Shown here in pieces: positions 60,539-64,000 of a stretch of DNA of 64,000 nt. Made by a program: the position numbers and the translations under genes. The notes under the pieces are model-generated. The model was not told the origin of the DNA and did no database searches. It worked only from the letters and a program-made list of their open reading frames with translations. Within the stretch, counting starts at the first letter, position 1, and the number at the start of each line of letters is the position of its first letter. This DNA comes from Azolla caroliniana (taxonomy: Eukaryota; Polypodiophyta): contig JBHGNT010000015.1 in assembly GCA_043228905.1 (NCBI GenBank), positions 2,170,001-2,234,000 on the forward strand. The letters run 5' to 3'.

Positions 60539-62453
60539 GCGTTCTACCACATCTGGATTCCGTAGTACGCACATGTCGCAAAGCCGCTCTACGGGTTGCT
60601 GAAGAAAGGGTGCAAGTTCGAGTGGAGTGGGGAACATACGAAGTTGGTCCAGAGATTGAAAGAAGCACTTACCGCGGCACCAGCACTCCGGAAAGTAGTT
60701 TACGGTAAGGAGGTCCCAATTTACGTGACCATAGACACGAGCCTGATTGGGATAGGATGGGTGATCAACCAGGAGGACGAGAACGGCACGAGGTTCACCA
60801 TCCGGTTAGGGGCGAAAGTACTTAGCGAGCGACAGCGAGGATACGCCCAAGTTAAACGCGAACTCTGGGGTATCATTTCGGTGGTCAAGGCCGACAAAGA
60901 CTACTTGATCGGGACGGAGGTGATAATCGAGACGGACTGCCTACCGATCCTCAGTATGGTTTCCGGATGCGCGACACTGGACCTAGCGATGCTCAGGTGG
61001 ATCGCGTGCATTAAGTCCCTGAATCCGGAGATATGGCACATCTCTGAGAAGGACAACGCCATGGCCGACATGCTTTCAAGAGCACGTTTGATGACGAAGA
61101 CAACATGGTTTCGGAGGAAGAGGAAGTCGGCGTGGACTTCTTCGAATCGGCTTACGTGACGACTAGGAAAGGGAGCACTCTGGCGCTTAATGAGTTTGAC
61201 GAGGGCGAGTACGACGGGGAGTGGCTCCAGATTGGTGGGATCCTAAAGATGATAATGGCGGACACGGCATGGACGAGAGAAGAGGCTAACCGGATTCAGA
61301 AGAAAGTGTACCAGTTCTTCCTACAGGACGGAAGCATATGGAAACACCCGAGGAAGCGAGGCGGCATCCCACTCCGGGTAGTGGCAAAGAAGGAAGAGCA
61401 TGAGGCATTGCTAACGGCTTATCACGAGAGTCCTTGGGCCGGACATCGTGGGACGTAGGCCACATTCGAAAAGATGAAGGAGAAGTATTGGTGGTCGGGA
61501 TTGTACCAGGACGTTCATCAGTTCGTGACAACTTGTGAGAGCTGCCAGATGCATTCCGTAGTCTGGCATCGGGACGAGTTGCACCCGACCTACCCGCCGA
61601 CCGTCCACTTCAAGTGGATGGTGGACTTGGTGACGATGCCGATGGGGGTAGGGCAGATGCGGTACCTGGTGCTGGCAAGAGAGGATTTGACAAACCAAGT
61701 GGAGGGTTGGGCATTGCCAAACAAGACGAGTTGTTCAACCGGCTAGGGGTTAAGCTCTCCCTCACTACGGCGTACAATCCGGAGGTGAACAAGAAGGTAG
61801 AGTGCGGGCACGAGCGGATTGTGAAGGCGTTAGTATGGGCTTGTGAAGGACAAGTCGGGAATTGGTTGCGGCTCCTACCTTACGAATTGTGGGCGGACCA
61901 AACTACGCATAGTTCGGTAACCAGGTTCATGCCGACAGAGCTGCTATATGGGCAGAAGCCGATCATGCCGATAGAGCGAACGATCTCCTCGTGGGCGGCG
62001 GTGGACTGGAGAGACGAGATGAGCCGGGAAGAGCTACTGGTGGCGAGGGTTTGACAGCTCGAGCGAAGACCGGAGGACATAGAGCAGGCAAAGGCGAAGC
62101 TGCATGCGGCAAGGGAAAGGAACAAAGGCCGGTTCGACCGAACGCACCGGCTACGACCAAAGAAGATCGAGGAAGGCGACTAGGTGCTAGTGTACGACAG
62201 CAGCCTCGACAACCAGCACAAGGTAGTGCGTAAGTTCACGAGCAGGTGGTTCAGGCCCTACGCCGTAACGAGCGCGAACAACAACGACACCTACCATCTT
62301 GCGGAGCTCAACGGGACACGGATAGCGGTGTCGGTAGCCAAGAAGAGGATCAAGTCCTTCAAGAAGCGGCATGAAGGCGAACCGGACCCGGTAAGCGTGG
62401 GCGACGGCAACGACTGGACCGGAGCAAACGACGGTTTGGAGAGCGACGGGTGA
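60539..62453 (+). pseudogene. Gy-F RNase H and integrase
   Basis: RT end FYHIWIP, stop, YAHVAKPLYGLLKKGCKF. RNase H: IYVTIDTSLIGIGWVINQED, SERQRGYAQVKRELWG and NAMADMLSR, better preserved than in Gy-B. Integrase finger HESPWAGHRGT then TAG 61456-61458 (TGG in Gy-B), CESCQMHS. The core loses about 105 bp between ALPNKT and ELFNRLGVKLSL, which removes the catalytic VSDRGE segment. NPEVNKKVECGHE and RKFTSRWFRPYAVTSANNND follow. TGA 62052 (CGA in Gy-B) and TAG 62182 (TGG in Gy-B) interrupt. The C-terminus ends DGLESDG at 62453. Confidence 0.85.
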
Positions 62454-63070
62454 CCGCGAGCCAGTTTTCTCCAGTATTTGTCCCTCTCTGGTGCATACCG
62501 GTGGATGCGTGGTTTGGTGGGGGTGGATGTTGTGAAGAAAATTGTCCTTAGGAGGAATCGATGAATAAGACGCATGAACCAGCCCTTACACGCGAGCACA
62601 AGTATTGATAAGATGTACATAATTAGGAATAGGTTGGTTGAGGTAAATATACTAGGTAGTACTCATTTATTAGCTAGGAAATCGATGCGTATCTCTGTCC
62701 GAAGGGACAGAGAATAAAGATGATGTATTTAGGATGTGACGGCCCTCCTCGACGACCTATAAAAGAAAAAGGGAGATGGCTGAAACATCTATCGCATTTG
62801 CGAGGACGAAGTGTTGTCGGATTGGGAACCGAGCACTCTTCTCGTTTTCTTCGTTGAGCTCTGTAGGTTTTGGTCGGTTGCCTCTCCTCGAGGGAGAAGC
62901 CCGTGCACTTTGGCAGAGGCTCCACTACGTGCTCTATGTGTGTGTGGGTGTTTGTGTGTGGTCTCTCACGGGCTTGCCGGTTGTAATCTCGAAAAGCATT
63001 GTATTTGACTAGTTGTCTTAATCGATTCCTTGCTTGTGAGTCCTCTATGTATTTGTGTGTGTGTGTGTCG
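62454..63070 (+). repeat. Gy-F pre-PPT block, PPT and truncated 3' LTR
   Basis: GCATACCGGTGGATGCGTGG and PPT GGTGGGGGTGGA lead to the LTR start TGTTGTGAAGAAAATTG at 62528. It follows the 5' LTR for about 540 bp to the GT repeat near 63068 and then gives way to copia sequence. TATA box CCTATAAAAG at about 62756. Confidence 0.82.
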
Positions 63071-64000
63071 ACATTGTGTGTTTGTGTGTGGGACGTATTT
63101 GTTATTGTCCTCATGAGTTTTCCCTTTTTTCCGATATGGCTGAGGGAACTTCTCCGACATGTTCGATCGGGTGTGGAGTGTCATCTCCGATTTCAACCAC
63201 TCCCGGTTCCTCCGATTTCTCTAGATATGAGAACCATTCTTCATGGCTCGTCATATGGTTTGATGCTCCGGAGTCAACATACCACACCTCATCCAATTGT
63301 TAGGTGGTCTTCTTCATCGAGTTTGCCTTGTGCTTATTCACAAAGGTTGGCCCTTTTCTAGTCTTTCCGGTTACTGATCCTTCCGATCCTTCAGCGTAGT
63401 GCGAGCTTTTCCGACTCGCTTGTCCAACCTTGCCGGATCTGGATTTGTCCGAATCGGCGCGCTTCTTCCAACACTCGCTCTCCCAATGGCCCTTCTTACC
63501 ACAATACTAGCATTCCATGTCTCGGCCTTTGCTTGTCGATTTCCGGCACCACCTTGACTCCCCCTGCTCGCCACTATTGCGTGCCAATCCACCTCGTCCG
63601 CCACGCCCACGAGGCCAATCCGCCTCAATTTGTAGCATCTGGTTGTCCAATTGAGTAGTCTTTGACCCACTCGCATGGTTTTCTTCGACCATTAGCATCA
63701 ATTGCAAGTCGAAGAAGGACGATGGTTTCTCCTGGGTGCATATCGTTGTCCAAATTGGCCCATACCTCTGCACTAGACCATCGAGGTAGATCTACACCAT
63801 TTCTTCTTCATCCATTGTTACGTTGATGGACCCTAGTGCATCACAGACCTCCTTTACCTTAGTGGTGTAGTCGGTGACCGACATGTCCCTTTATCGAATA
63901 TTGTTGAGCTCTTGCCGAAGCTGTAACTTCCGGGCAGTGGTACTAGAGGCGAAAATCTTTTTGAGATTTTCCCAAGCTTCCTTCGGAGTCTTTGATGTAG
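63071..64000 (-). pseudogene. Co-7, copia gag-protease fragment
   Basis: Minus-strand relative of Co-5, cut by the window edge. Gag parts near 63960-63700 match KIFASSTTARKLQLRQEL-type sequence and FFDLQLMLMVEENHASGS. A Gly/Arg linker PRGRGGRGGLARNSGE precedes the knuckle YCGKKGHWESEC, where the Trp codon after the first Cys is TAG (63507-63509). HKANSMKKTT runs in the same frame into protease VWYVDSGASNHMTSHEEW and GDDTPHPIEHVGEVP. The left end joins the Gy-F LTR at the GT repeat. It documents the original gag-protease frame of the family. Confidence 0.82.

Larger units (their letters stand above)
37475..63070 (+). mobile_element. Gy-F, Ty3/gypsy retrotransposon split by four insertions
   Basis: Plus-strand member of the Gy-A/Gy-B family with 5' LTR, PBS, gag-PR-RT-RH-INT and a truncated 3' LTR. 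It is interrupted by H (38616-51079), an LTR-like insert (53152-54132), a solo LTR (54626-55073) and E2 (55374-60538). Own sequence is 37475-38615, 51080-53151, 54133-54625, 55074-55373 and 60539-63070. Rejoining is deduced from continuous homology to Gy-B. Confidence 0.87.

Overview
The window looks like nuclear DNA of a streptophyte, and all of it that I can assign is retrotransposon. The Tnt1-like copia element and the OTA-type gypsy with the DVFAWSYEDM motif are plant-type. Two further gypsy lineages resemble families I associate with fungi and with early-diverging plants. A charophyte alga, bryophyte or lycophyte is my best guess, from memory of similar proteins and not checked. I see no convincing host gene, tRNA gene, rRNA or CRISPR array.

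Layout. 1-7718: gypsy Gy-A (minus), with the Tnt1-like copia Co-1 (415-6019) inside it. Gy-A itself sits in Gy-B (plus, 7719-18510). Gy-B also holds copia Co-2 (8751-14062, perfect 5-bp target duplication) and a solo LTR (14572-15219). 18511-19797: 3' remnant of copia Co-3. 19798-21888: gag-protease fragment D2 of an OTA-type gypsy (minus). 21889-26783: gag-only non-autonomous element E1 (minus). 26784-31987: better preserved OTA-type gypsy D (minus), cut off in its integrase. 31988-33189: copia fragment Co-6 (minus). 33190-37430: Co-4, a copia lacking RT-RNase H, with a TRIM-like insert in its 5' LTR. 37475 to about 63070: gypsy Gy-F (same family as Gy-A and Gy-B), split by chromovirus H (38616-51079, minus), an LTR-like insert (53152-54132), a solo LTR related to H (54626-55073) and a complete second gag-only element E2 (55374-60538). 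Copia Co-5 (39024-45697) sits in the 3' LTR of H, and a LINE-like fragment sits in the 5' LTR of Co-5. 63071-64000: copia Co-7 fragment (minus).

How the parts relate. Gy-A, Gy-B and Gy-F are damaged copies of one autonomous gypsy family. E1 and E2 share that family's LTR ends, primer-binding site, pre-PPT block and a related gag, but lack protease, RT and integrase, so they look like parasites of it. Co-3, Co-5, Co-6 and Co-7 form one copia family; Co-2 and Co-4 are relatives.

The most interesting element is H. It has a chromodomain integrase, a textbook -1 slippery heptamer at the gag-pol overlap, a primer-binding site complementary to its own predicted mRNA 5' end (Tf1/sushi-style self-priming), perfect heat-shock elements just upstream of TATA, and a tRNA-like segment in its LTR. 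Wherever two copies can be compared, nonsense codons are almost always C-to-T or G-to-A transitions, as expected from long-term cytosine methylation.
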